Positions 54,077 through 62,297 of a stretch of 64,000 nt of DNA are shown piece after piece. The notes under the pieces were generated by a model. It saw nothing but the letters and a program-made list of their open reading frames with translations. It ran no database searches and was not told where the DNA came from. Positions within the stretch are counted from its first letter, which is position 1, and every line of letters starts with the position of its first letter. The position numbers and the translations under genes are program-made. The DNA comes from Nocardia higoensis (GTDB lineage Bacteria > Actinomycetota > Actinomycetes > Mycobacteriales > Mycobacteriaceae), in assembly GCF_015477835.1 (NCBI RefSeq), contig NZ_JADLQN010000002.1, forward strand, positions 372,001 to 436,000. The letters are read 5' to 3'.

Positions 54077-55843
54077 TCAGAGCGCCCGCTTCAGTCCGAT
54101 GTGGTTGTTGTCGTACCCGAGCCGGGCATAGAAGGCGTGCGCCCGCTCACGGACCCGGTCCGTGGTGACCTGCGCGAGTGTCGCACCTCGGTGCCTGCCG
54201 TGGTCGTGCGCCCACTCGAGCATCGCGGTTCCGATGCCGCGGGAGCGCTGTGAGGCGGCGACCCGGACTCCCTCGATCTGGAGGCGGGTGGCGCCGCCGC
54301 GGGACAGTCCCGGAATGATGGTGAGCTGCATGGTGCCGACGATCCGGTCGCCCTCGTCCCGGACCACGGCCAGATAGTGCGAGGAGTCCCTGCTGACGGC
54401 GTCGTAGGCTTCCTCATAGCGTGCGATCTCGGAAACCTCACGCGCGCGGCTGATCTCGTCGTCGGACAGCAGTGCGACCAGGGCGGGCACATCGGCGCGC
54501 GCGGCCCGCTGCACGCGATAGGTCCGGTCGCCGAGGCGCAGCAGGCCACCGACCGAAGCCCGTGCCCGTGACTGCAATCGGGCGATCAGCGTGTCCAGCC
54601 AGGCGCCGACGTGCCGCCGGGCCTCGGGAGTGTCCGGGTACCGGCAGCGCAGGTGCAGTCCGGCCTCGTCGAGGATGAACCAGAGCATCACACCGTCGGT
54701 CCGGATCGTCGCGCCGACGTAGTGCGCCTCCAATCCGGTCGCGTCGACTCGGACCGGCAGACGGCGCAGGTCCAGCCACGAGATCGCGAACATTCCCGGC
54801 GCCTCGGGCATCCCGCCCCACGGACGCAGGATGTCCTCCAATGGCCATGACCCCAGCCGGACGGCCTCTTTCACCGCCTCCGCGCTGGCACGGGGATCAG
54901 GGTCGGCCGACTCGAGCACCGAATTGGTGATGAACCACCCGACCGAGTCGTGCCAGGTGGCCTCGTACCGGCTGTGCACCGGAAACACGGCCCGCAGTGC
55001 CGTGCCCGCCAACTCGCCGGTCACCTCGGTCATCGCCCCCACCACCAGGGCCAGCGTCGAGACACCGTCGTCGCGGGCCTGCGCCGAGAACGCGGCGCTG
55101 TCGTCGACGTCGAGGACATCGCGCACCTCCACGCGCTCCTCGTGCAACATCGCCGCACCCAGCGACAGCGGGAACCGCGGCATCACACCGCCGCTGCTCG
55201 CCAGCACCTCGGCCCAGCGGCGGCGCACCTCGGCGGGCGCCGCAGGCTGATCACGCAGCGCACGGGTGTGCTCGGCGAAGGCGGGCACAGGCGGCAACGA
55301 GGGCGAGCGGCCCGCCCGCACCGCGGCCAGCGCGGCGAGCAGGTCGCGCGCGATCACCAGCATCGACCACATGTCGACGTGCGAGTGGTCGGCGGCGATC
55401 ACCACCGTCGGCCCGACCGCGGTCTCGAGCACACACAGCCGATGCGACGGGCGACAGTACGGCGAGCACGCACGGTCGAGCACATCGCGCAGCGCGTCGT
55501 TGACCGCCTGCCCCGCGGCGATCTCGTGCTCGACCCACTCGCCGGGAAGGATCTCGACCTCGTGCAGCCGCGGCTCGCCGTCCTCGCCCGGCACGAAGAC
55601 CGACCGCAGCGTGCCGTGCCGCTCGATCACCGCCAGCCAGGCGGTCGCGAGCTCGCCGAGCGGAACCGGCGCGGAAAGCTTGAACGACAAGGCCATCCAG
55701 GAACCCGGCCGGTCGCCCGCGCCGACGTGGCGTCGCTGATCGAAGGACACGGGAAGCGAATGGCCCACCCGGCCCGCGGTGACGTCGTAGCCCAGCAAGC
55801 GGCCGAACGGCAGGCGCAGATGCGCGACATTGGTCAGCCGCAT
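54077..55843 (-). CDS. Condensation/PapA-like domain fused to a GNAT acetyltransferase
   Basis: 588 residues from ATG 55843. Residues 1-430 resemble a stand-alone condensation or PapA-type acyltransferase: PVSFDQRRHVGAGDR at the N-terminus, the active-site region ADHSHVDMW with H153 and D157 (an HxxxD variant of HHxxxDG), and FPVHSRYEATWHDSVGWFIT later. Residues 435-588 are a GNAT domain with acetyl-CoA motif VAASQRSRGIGTAMLEWA and FYARLGY. The two halves share one frame without a stop. A lipid- or peptide-acylating role is plausible from the first domain. The gene is divergent from the alpha/beta hydrolase at 55920 with 76 bp between. Confidence 0.78.
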   Translation of the reverse strand: MRLTNVAHLRLPFGRLLGYDVTAGRVGHSLPVSFDQRRHVGAGDRPGSWMALSFKLSAPVPLGELATAWLAVIERHGTLRSVFVPGEDGEPRLHEVEILPGEWVEHEIAAGQAVNDALRDVLDRACSPYCRPSHRLCVLETAVGPTVVIAADHSHVDMWSMLVIARDLLAALAAVRAGRSPSLPPVPAFAEHTRALRDQPAAPAEVRRRWAEVLASSGGVMPRFPLSLGAAMLHEERVEVRDVLDVDDSAAFSAQARDDGVSTLALVVGAMTEVTGELAGTALRAVFPVHSRYEATWHDSVGWFITNSVLESADPDPRASAEAVKEAVRLGSWPLEDILRPWGGMPEAPGMFAISWLDLRRLPVRVDATGLEAHYVGATIRTDGVMLWFILDEAGLHLRCRYPDTPEARRHVGAWLDTLIARLQSRARASVGGLLRLGDRTYRVQRAARADVPALVALLSDDEISRAREVSEIARYEEAYDAVSRDSSHYLAVVRDEGDRIVGTMQLTIIPGLSRGGATRLQIEGVRVAASQRSRGIGTAMLEWAHDHGRHRGATLAQVTTDRVRERAHAFYARLGYDNNHIGLKRAL

Positions 55844-55919
55844 GCGCGTATCCTAGGCTCCTTCCCAGCGTCTCACCACCGCTGCCTCACCACCCTGTCT
55901 CACCATCACTGGAGTCACC

Positions 55920-56699
55920 GTGCCGACCTTCCGCGTTCCCGGCGCCGACCTCGACGTGGAACTGAGCGACGAGGGCGGCCACCCCGTCGTCCAGCTCCAC
56001 GGCCTCACCTCCAGCCGCCACCGCGACCGCCTGATGGACCTCGATCTCGGCCGCGGACTCAGCGGAACCCGGCTGCTGCGCTACGACGCGCGCGGCCACG
56101 GCCAGTCGACGGGTCGTGCCGTCCCCGAGGACTATCGATGGCCGGCGCTGGCCGACGACCTGCTGCAATTGCTCGACCACTGGTTTCCCGGCGAAAAGGT
56201 GCACGGGGTCGGCCCGTCGATGGGCACCGGGACACTGCTGCACGCCGCTGTCCGCGACCCCGGCCGATTCGCCGGCCTCACCCTGCTGGTGCCCGCGACC
56301 GCCTGGGAAACCCGCGCTGCGAAGGCCGAAATCTACCGGAAGAACGCCCGCTTGATCGAGGAGCAGGGACTCGACGCCTTCCTCGGCGCCGATCTCGCCA
56401 TGGCTCGCCCGCCGGCCACTGCCGGGAGCCCGGATACCGTGCCCGATGTCGCTGAGCACCTGCTGCCGTCCCTGTTCCGCGGAGCGGCGATGAGCGACCT
56501 GCCCGCCCCCGAGGCGATCGCGGCCATCGAGGTGCCGACCACGGTGCTGGCCTGGATCGGCGACCCCGCCCATCCGGTGTCGACCGCCGAGGCGCTGGTG
56601 GACCTGCTGCCGAAGGCCACCCTGGAGGTGGCGCGCACACCGGCCGATCTCGCCCGCTGGCCGAGCATTCTGTGCGAGGACGTGGCTCGACACGGGTAG
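55920..56699 (+). CDS. Alpha/beta hydrolase
   Basis: The 259-residue product starts at GTG 55920. VVQLHGLTSSRHRDRLMD is the oxyanion strand-turn, LLRYDARGHGQSTG the next conserved block, and GVGPSMGTGTLLHAA the nucleophile elbow with serine. The acid residue is in WIGDPAHPVS. The expected C-terminal histidine (about residue 245) is not in a clear GHxxxxE context: the end reads RWPSILCEDVARHG. Esterase or lactonase activity is possible but weakly supported. A small ACGGGT/ACCCGT hairpin (56692-56709) overlaps the stop and may help termination. Confidence 0.78.
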   Translation: MPTFRVPGADLDVELSDEGGHPVVQLHGLTSSRHRDRLMDLDLGRGLSGTRLLRYDARGHGQSTGRAVPEDYRWPALADDLLQLLDHWFPGEKVHGVGPSMGTGTLLHAAVRDPGRFAGLTLLVPATAWETRAAKAEIYRKNARLIEEQGLDAFLGADLAMARPPATAGSPDTVPDVAEHLLPSLFRGAAMSDLPAPEAIAAIEVPTTVLAWIGDPAHPVSTAEALVDLLPKATLEVARTPADLARWPSILCEDVARHG

Positions 56700-56877
56700 G
56701 CGGACCCGTCGACTTCGTGGTCGCCATTTCGGCTGCGCAGGTGAGCGAGATGTGCTTCGGCGGCTTCGGCGTAGGTATGGACGCTGAGTGCCACCAAATG
56801 CTCGAACAGCGCGCCGAGGATCGTGCCTTTCATGAGCCTTGTGCTGCCCTGCTCGGCGCGAAGCGGTGGACGCGCGA

Positions 56878-57363
56878 TCATGGTCGGGCCGATCGCTGCT
56901 CGCTCTGCTGGTGGATATCCTCACGAATCTCACCGACGCTGCGCGAACGACCGCTCTGGAAGACGGGCAGGGGGGCGTCGTCGCGTGGTCGGTCGGATGC
57001 ATCGCGATATGTCTGGCGGTGCCGGCGGTTCACCGCGATGATCTCGTCGAGGGCGTCGCGGGCGCGAAGAAGGTCGGCGATGCGGTCGTCGAGGTGTCGA
57101 CGTTCTTCCATCAGTCGGTCCCACGTCTCATCCGCCTGTTCGGCGCTCGGCGTGTAGACGCACGGCAGCACCTCGGCGATGGTCCGGCTCGACAGTCCGG
57201 CGGCGTAGAGGCGCTGGAGCAGGCGAACGCGGTCGACATCGCCGGGTGCGTAGATCCGTTGGCCGCCGCCGCTGCGAGTGCTGGTCAGCAATCCGTGTTC
57301 CTCGTAGTAGCGCAACGAGCGAACGCTCACGCCCGCCTGCTCCGCCAGCTCACCGATTCGCAT
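56878..57363 (-). CDS. MerR-family transcriptional regulator
   Basis: The 161-residue product starts at ATG 57363 (MRIGELAEQAGVSVRSLRYY), the typical MerR winged helix with YYEEHGLL and RIYAPGDVDRVRLLQRL. A long dimerisation helix covers about 75-120 (DETWDRLMEERRHLDDRIAD). No metal-binding cysteine cluster is visible (one Cys at about 68), so it probably senses an organic or redox signal. It is divergent from the old-yellow-enzyme gene 60 bp away and is its likely regulator through the TGACGTCA-centred site. Its 3' end is convergent with the hydrolase at 55920. Confidence 0.87.
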   Translation of the reverse strand: MRIGELAEQAGVSVRSLRYYEEHGLLTSTRSGGGQRIYAPGDVDRVRLLQRLYAAGLSSRTIAEVLPCVYTPSAEQADETWDRLMEERRHLDDRIADLLRARDALDEIIAVNRRHRQTYRDASDRPRDDAPLPVFQSGRSRSVGEIREDIHQQSEQRSARP

Positions 57364-57383
57364 TATGACCTCCACCACAAATG

Positions 57384-57416
57384 CTTGCCCCTGACGTCAA
57401 CGGTAGATTTTAGCGT
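57384..57416. promoter_or_regulatory. Probable MerR-type promoter/operator
   Basis: In the 60-bp divergent spacer, TTGCCC (57384-57389) and TTTTAG are separated by 17-18 bp whose centre is the palindrome TGACGTCA (57392-57399). MerR regulators bind such dyads inside the spacer of the target promoter. It reads toward the old-yellow-enzyme gene starting at 57424. Confidence 0.5.
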
Positions 57417-57423
57417 GGTGGGC

Positions 57424-58494
57424 ATGGCAACTCTGTTCGAGACTTTCCACATGTCCGGGCTGCGGCTTCCGAATCGGATCGTGATGGCTCCGATGACCCG
57501 CGCCCGCTCCAACACCGAGGGGACGGCCACGCCGTCGATGGCCGCGTATTACGCCCAGCGCGCGACAGCCGGCCTGCTCATCTCCGAAGGCATCCAGCCG
57601 AGCCTGCTCGGTCAATCCAATCCGCTGACTCCCGGCCTGTACACCGACGCCCAGGTCGAATCGTGGAAGCCGGTCACCGCCGCCGTCCACACCAACGGCG
57701 GGCGGATCTTCGGTCAGATCATGCACGGTGGCCGGATCGGTCACCCCGACACCACCGGCTTGCAGCCCGTCGGTCCGTCGGCGGTCGCCGCACGTGACGC
57801 GATGGTCTTCACCCCGACCGGGCGGCAGCCCGCGCCCGTTCCGCGCGCGCTGACCACCGCCGAGGCCGGGCAGGAGGCCTTGTCGTACGCGGTCGCCGCC
57901 CGCAAGGCGGTCGAAGCGGGCTTCGACGGCGTCGAACTGCACGGCGCCAACGGCTACCTGATCGGGCAGTTCCTCTCCAGTAGCGCCAATCACCGCACCG
58001 ACCGTTACGGCGGATCGATCGCGGGCCGGATCCGCTTCGCCGCCGAGGCGGTCGCCGCGACGGTGGATGCCGTCGGTGGCGCCCGCGTCGGCATCCGGCT
58101 CAGCCCGGGAGCGGGTATCTGGGACGCGATCGATGACGACGTACCCGAGCTCTACGGCGCATTGTTGGCCGAAATCGCCACCCACGACCTCGCCTATGTG
58201 CACCTGGAAGCGACGACCGACGAGGACACTCTCCTCGGGCTGCGTCGCGCGTGGCCCGGCGCCATGATCATGAACCCCGGTGAGCCGCTGGGCGCCGTCC
58301 AGTCCGACCGCAAGGCCGCCGATCATTGGCTCGAACTGGGCGCGGACCTGATCAGCTTCGGGCGAGCGTTCATCGCCAACCCGGACCTCGTCGAGCGGCT
58401 GCGCGCCGATCTGCCGCTCGCCGAGGCCGACGAAGCGACCTACTACGCCGGTGGCGACACCGGCTACCTCACCTACAACGCCTACCAGTACTAG
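57424..58494 (+). CDS. Old yellow enzyme-type alkene reductase
   Basis: The 356-residue product starts at ATG 57424; GTG 57415 is an in-frame option. FMN barrel with LPNRIVMAPMTRARS at the N-terminus, FGQIMHGGR, and the substrate-binding pair H173/N176 with proton donor Y178 in ELHGANGYLIGQFL, followed by NHRTDRYGGS; the C-terminal FMN phosphate site is ISFGRAFIANPDL. It reduces activated C=C bonds (enones, nitroesters, maleimides) with NAD(P)H. Divergent MerR control fits induction by an electrophile. The length equals classical NemA-type OYEs. Confidence 0.92.
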   Translation: MATLFETFHMSGLRLPNRIVMAPMTRARSNTEGTATPSMAAYYAQRATAGLLISEGIQPSLLGQSNPLTPGLYTDAQVESWKPVTAAVHTNGGRIFGQIMHGGRIGHPDTTGLQPVGPSAVAARDAMVFTPTGRQPAPVPRALTTAEAGQEALSYAVAARKAVEAGFDGVELHGANGYLIGQFLSSSANHRTDRYGGSIAGRIRFAAEAVAATVDAVGGARVGIRLSPGAGIWDAIDDDVPELYGALLAEIATHDLAYVHLEATTDEDTLLGLRRAWPGAMIMNPGEPLGAVQSDRKAADHWLELGADLISFGRAFIANPDLVERLRADLPLAEADEATYYAGGDTGYLTYNAYQY

Positions 58495-58611
58495 CTCGGC
58501 CCGATCGCCGTGCCGGCAGTTGGCAGGATGTGTCAGCGTGGCAGGTCGGTGAGTTCTACCCATTCCCGAGGTGGCCGAGAGATATGGCCGGGTGGCCGGT
58601 CGTGCACATCG

Positions 58612-59481
58612 TCAGACTGATGAGGGGAATCGCCCGGCGATCGCCGTCGCGATCGCCGCTGGTTCGTGTTCCTGGATGAAGTGCCGCGCCCGGGGCAGTT
58701 CGGTCACCTCCAGATCGGAGAAGGCGGCACGCATCCGCGGGATACAGGCGCTGGGACGAAACACCATGTCCCGCATGCCCCATACCAACAGAGTCGGCTT
58801 GTCGCCCAGCGCGGCGGGCACATCTTCGGCGAGGCGACTCAGCAGCGGGCGGGCGGCACGGATCTCACGAGGCGTCACGGCGAGTGCTCGACGGGCTTGC
58901 GCGGTGGGCTGCACCGCACGGTAATGATCGGCCTCGGCCGTGGTGAGCATGCGCCCCAGTTCCCCCAGCAGTACGCGCTCGACGAGGAAATTCTTCTCCA
59001 GTATCCGCCGTTGCATCGGACGACTGCTCATGATCACACTGAACGCCCGATTGGCCAGCGCCTCGATCGGCCAGAACGCGGTGTTCCCCAGCACGATTCC
59101 CCGCACTCGGTCCGCCCGCGTTGTCGCCGCGCCCAGACCGATGGGGCCGCCCCAATCGTGTCCCACCACGACGAAGTTCTCCAGAAACAGATGATCGATC
59201 AGCTCACCCAGGACCGCGGTGTGCTCGGCGATCGTGTAGCCGAACCCCGCGGGACGTTCGGACAACCCGAAACCCAGATAGTCCAGAGCGATACACCGAT
59301 ACCGGCCACGCAAGCTCTGCACGATTCGGCGGTAGAGGAAGCTCCACGCCGGAGCACCGTGACAGAACAAGATCGTCGGCCCGGTCCCCGCGTCGATGTA
59401 GTGGACGCGGCCGACGGACGAGTCGAACCAACGCGACTCGAATGGGTAGAGGTTCCGGTCGGGAACGAATTCGATCAGCAT
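58612..59481 (-). CDS. Alpha/beta hydrolase, haloalkane dehalogenase-like
   Basis: The 289-residue product starts at ATG 59481, eight bases after AAGGGGGG; a TTG one codon earlier is less likely. ILFCHGAPAWSFLYR is the oxyanion-hole region (HGxPxxSxxxR pattern), VVGHDWGGPIGLGAA carries the aspartate nucleophile, and the final ARHFIQEHEP holds the catalytic histidine. LLVWGMRDMVF carries the acid. Halide-stabilising Trp after the nucleophile (HDWG) is present, as in both haloalkane dehalogenases and epoxide hydrolases. Convergent with the old-yellow-enzyme gene. Confidence 0.87.
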   Translation of the reverse strand: MLIEFVPDRNLYPFESRWFDSSVGRVHYIDAGTGPTILFCHGAPAWSFLYRRIVQSLRGRYRCIALDYLGFGLSERPAGFGYTIAEHTAVLGELIDHLFLENFVVVGHDWGGPIGLGAATTRADRVRGIVLGNTAFWPIEALANRAFSVIMSSRPMQRRILEKNFLVERVLLGELGRMLTTAEADHYRAVQPTAQARRALAVTPREIRAARPLLSRLAEDVPAALGDKPTLLVWGMRDMVFRPSACIPRMRAAFSDLEVTELPRARHFIQEHEPAAIATAIAGRFPSSV

Positions 59482-59715
59482 CAAGCCCCCCTTTCGATGC
59501 GAGGCTACATGCGCTTCCGGTCACGCTCGACCCTGTAGGGCGGAGGTTAGGTGGCTGTAGTCGAGCACTTCGCCGCTCTGTGCGGCCGGGACGGTCACGA
59601 GCCGACCAGATGATGGGCGGCTGGACCTGATCGGTCATCTGATCAGACACTGTAGGCGGGCGGCACAACTATCTGCCGCCCGTTCTTCCAGGAAACCGGA
59701 ACGGGCCCACAAACT

Positions 59716-59958
59716 TCATCGGGTGCTTTCCGGATACGCTGGCCAGGGCTGAAGTGCGGGACTCGTTGGCCCGCAGTGTCTCTCGGACGGGCCGGGTGCG
59801 GGTGCATGTCGGCTCACGGCGTCGGCGGGTATGGGGGTGTGGTCGAGTTCGGGCCAGGCTTTCCGCATGGCCTCGTGGGTGCGCTCGATAACCGAGAGCG
59901 GTGCTGGCTGGATCGGGTACGGGCGGATGTCGGTGTTCTTCTCGCGTTTGGGCAGCAT
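59716..59958 (-). CDS. Small hypothetical protein, last of a four-gene operon
   Basis: 80 residues from ATG 59958, 21 bp after the stop of the preceding gene. Hydrophilic, Pro-rich; central segment IERTHEAMRKAWPELDHTPI may be helical. There is no membrane segment and no similarity I recognise. It is kept because of its operon position, spacing and direction. It lacks the His/Cys/Lys motif of its three neighbours. Confidence 0.45.
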   Translation of the reverse strand: MLPKREKNTDIRPYPIQPAPLSVIERTHEAMRKAWPELDHTPIPADAVSRHAPAPGPSERHCGPTSPALQPWPAYPESTR

Positions 59959-59979
59959 GGTGGCTTCTGCTCCTCGGGT

Positions 59980-60306
59980 TCACCACAGAGGCATGCGTCG
60001 CAGGGTGATGCGGCCGGATTCGCGGAGGGTCTGCGTCGCGGCGGCTTTCATTCCGCACAGCCAGGGTGGGCAGTCGATGTGGTCTTGCATCACCTGGTGC
60101 GCCTGGGTGATGGACAGGGGTCGGGGCGGCGTCGTATGCACCCACGGAGGGATCGGCCGCGTGTCGGTGCAGGCGGGCTCACGAGGCGCGGACCCCTCCC
60201 GTGGTGGGTCTTCGATGTGGTCTGCTGGGCAGACGAGGCAGAACGCGAGCGTGGCGGCACCGGCCACCACCGCGAACACGACGATGATGTCCCACATACG
60301 GGGCAC
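59980..60306 (-). CDS. Small membrane protein with HxxCxxxxCxxK motif
   Basis: 108 residues from GTG 60306 (ATG 60297 is an alternative), three bases after the stop of the upstream gene. One N-terminal membrane helix (WDIIVVFAVVAGAATLAF) is followed by a Pro/Arg-rich segment and a C-terminal motif: H, two residues, C, four, C, two, K, two, A, three, L (HIDCPPWLCGMKAAATQTL). The same spacing occurs in the protein at 60531. Function unknown; the Cys pair could bind metal or form a disulfide. Confidence 0.6.
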   Translation of the reverse strand: MPRMWDIIVVFAVVAGAATLAFCLVCPADHIEDPPREGSAPREPACTDTRPIPPWVHTTPPRPLSITQAHQVMQDHIDCPPWLCGMKAAATQTLRESGRITLRRMPLW

Positions 60307-60309
60307 CGC

Positions 60310-60534
60310 CTATGCCTCGTCGTTCTGCGGCGGTCCAGGGTCGGGTTCGGTCTGACTGGCTGAGTCCGCGAGATATCGCAGGGCCGTCGTCTTCCGCGGG
60401 CAGGCTGGTTCACAGCCTTCGTGGATCGCGATGATTCCGCGTGCCCATTTATCGGTGATTCCGGGCACGGACCCGTTCTCGCAGCCCTCGTTGACGGGCG
60501 GCTTCTTGCGTGGCCTCAGCTCATGAACGCTCAC
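60310..60534 (-). CDS. Small hypothetical protein with related Cys motif
   Basis: 74 residues from GTG 60534, overlapping the stop of the upstream gene by four bases (GTGA). It is soluble and Lys/Glu-rich. The motif HEGCEPACPRKTTALRYL repeats the neighbours' pattern with one residue fewer between the cysteines. A second Cys-containing stretch, NEGCENGSVPG, precedes it. No recognised family. Confidence 0.55.
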   Translation of the reverse strand: MSVHELRPRKKPPVNEGCENGSVPGITDKWARGIIAIHEGCEPACPRKTTALRYLADSASQTEPDPGPPQNDEA

Positions 60535-60827
60535 CGGTGCCCCCTCGTCGCGCAGGTGCGCCCCGCTGCGGTGAGCACGCTCATCGCGGAGGCTTTGGCG
60601 CCGCATCGGCTGCGTGGGCAGTCGGCGTGTTCGATGGCTATCGCTCTGGCGACTTCGAGGCTGTAGGGGCGAAACGGCGTGTAGTGCGAAGTGTGCGTCC
60701 GGGTTGTCGGTTCGATGATCGGAGCCCGGTGTCGACGGGATCGAAAGCCGAGGAAGAACGGGACGAGGACGAGCAGCGACGACAACGGCGCTACCGCCAG
60801 GACTATCCAGGCATCATTGACGAACAT
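60531..60827 (-). CDS. Small membrane protein with HxxCxxxxCxxK motif, first gene of operon
   Basis: 98 residues from ATG 60827, with GAGGGGATT upstream. A membrane segment covers about 6-26 (IVLAVAPLSSLLVLVPFFLG), followed by an Arg/His-rich linker and the C-terminal HADCPRSRCGAKASAMSVL, spaced exactly like the motif in the 59980 protein. It opens the four-gene operon, divergent from the XRE regulator at 61006 with 178 bp between. The function is unknown; I recall similar tiny proteins beside XRE-TPR regulators in actinobacterial accessory regions. Confidence 0.6.
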   Translation of the reverse strand: MFVNDAWIVLAVAPLSSLLVLVPFFLGFRSRRHRAPIIEPTTRTHTSHYTPFRPYSLEVARAIAIEHADCPRSRCGAKASAMSVLTAAGRTCATRGHR

Positions 60828-60954
60828 CTCGAATCCCCTCCGTGTCAGATGAATTGGGCAAGCGCGACGGAACAGCGGGCGCTCGGCGGGTCGCATCCCT
60901 GGCCGCGCGCTGAACTCAGATCACCACGCGCCAGGAGGTATTCGTGGGGCTACG

Positions 60955-60990
60955 GTGGTGACAAACCGCGCATCCGTGATCTGTCACCAC
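60955..60990. promoter_or_regulatory. Inverted repeat in divergent promoter of the XRE regulator
   Basis: GTGGTGACA (60955-60963) and TGTCACCAC (60982-60990) form a perfect 9-bp inverted repeat with an 18-nt spacer, 15 bp before the XRE start at 61006. A third half-site TCACCAC lies at 60921. It is a likely binding site for the XRE protein, controlling both its own gene and the small-protein operon. Confidence 0.6.
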
Positions 60991-61005
60991 TGGGGATGAT
61001 GAGAG

Positions 61006-62244
61006 ATGACCTCGCAAGCTGCACGATTGCCGAATATGAACTCGAACCGAGTAGGGCAGACCCTTCGCCGATTCCGCCTCGCGCGGCGACTGAGCCAACG
61101 CGAGTTGGCGGCCACGTTGTTCTGCGATCGCTCTTTCATCACCAGCATCGAGGCAGGCCGCCGATGGCCGGCGAATCGTGGTTGGGTCGAAGAGGTGGAT
61201 CTGGTGTTGGACGCGGGTGGGGAACTGGTCGCGGCTTGGGATGCCGACCAGGCCGAACGTGCGCAGGCAGCCGATACGATGCGTCTCCTCGAGACTGCAC
61301 GCCGCGAGTCGGAAGAACTCTTGCTGGTTCCGGATGGTGCCTCTCTCGATGAGATCGGACAGCGGATCGTTGATATCGCGACGAAAGCGCGGCTCGAGTC
61401 CTACGACCGCACGTTGGAGCGCGCCCTCGCGTTGCGTGCTGAGCTGACCCGCAGACTGCGATCCGGTGCCTACAACCCGAACACGATTCGTGATCTCTAT
61501 GTGGCGCTGGGACGTGTATGCGGAATCCTGTCGTATCTGACCCTCGACCTCGGCCAGGCCGATCACGCCAAGATCCACGCGCAAGCTGCATTCCAACTCG
61601 GAGACCGTGCCGACCATGACCAGCTACGCGCCTGGTCGCGTGGCACGCAAGCCCTCGCGCACAGGTTCACAAAGGATTTCGAGCTGGCGGCCGCAGCTGC
61701 CGAAGACGGGCTGAATTATGTGAACGGCTCGACCGGTACTTCGGAACCGCGGCTGTTGTGCAGTCTGGCCGCATCAGTGGCCAACCTCGGCGACAGCGGC
61801 CGGGCACTGGCACTGCTCGAACAGGCCGACCGGGTGCGCGATCATGGCGCCGACAGCGACGAAATTCCGGGACTGTTCACCTTCACTCCTGCGAAACAGA
61901 TGTACTACCATGGGTTCTCGCTGATGTGGGCCGACGATGCGAAGACGCTGAACCGCTCGATCAAGGCATCCGAGGAGGCTCTCCACGCCTGGCAGGTGCA
62001 GCGCTCGCCGGGCGACGAAATGCTGACGAGGATCTACCTCGCCACGGCCAACGCTCGCGTCGGCCATCTGGACGCCAGTCTGGCGGCTGTCTCACCGGTT
62101 CTCGAGCAACCGATCGAGCACCATTTTTCCTGGGTCCGGAAGCGGCTGAACCAACTGGGCAATATTCTTGCCCAGCACTTCCCGGATTCGAAGGAAGCAG
62201 CCGAAGAACGCGCGACACTGCGCGCCTACGTGCATGCGGTGTGA
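61006..62244 (+). CDS. XRE-family regulator with TPR-like C-terminal region
   Basis: The 412-residue product starts at ATG 61006; a second ATG at 61036 would keep the whole DNA-binding domain. The helix-turn-helix is at about 15-68 (GQTLRRFRLARRLSQRELAA, then DRSFITSIEAGRRWP). The rest is helical and TPR-like (residues about 120-405; e.g. TIRDLYVALGRVCGILSYLT, ARVGHLDASLAAVSPVL), a common ligand- or peptide-sensing design in actinobacteria. It is divergent from the four small genes and likely binds the 60955-60990 repeat. Confidence 0.85.
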   Translation: MTSQAARLPNMNSNRVGQTLRRFRLARRLSQRELAATLFCDRSFITSIEAGRRWPANRGWVEEVDLVLDAGGELVAAWDADQAERAQAADTMRLLETARRESEELLLVPDGASLDEIGQRIVDIATKARLESYDRTLERALALRAELTRRLRSGAYNPNTIRDLYVALGRVCGILSYLTLDLGQADHAKIHAQAAFQLGDRADHDQLRAWSRGTQALAHRFTKDFELAAAAAEDGLNYVNGSTGTSEPRLLCSLAASVANLGDSGRALALLEQADRVRDHGADSDEIPGLFTFTPAKQMYYHGFSLMWADDAKTLNRSIKASEEALHAWQVQRSPGDEMLTRIYLATANARVGHLDASLAAVSPVLEQPIEHHFSWVRKRLNQLGNILAQHFPDSKEAAEERATLRAYVHAV

Positions 62245-62297
62245 ACGAGTCGAGAGGGGGCAGCCCGTGCGTCGCGGCGGTGGGCATGTTCATGCAC

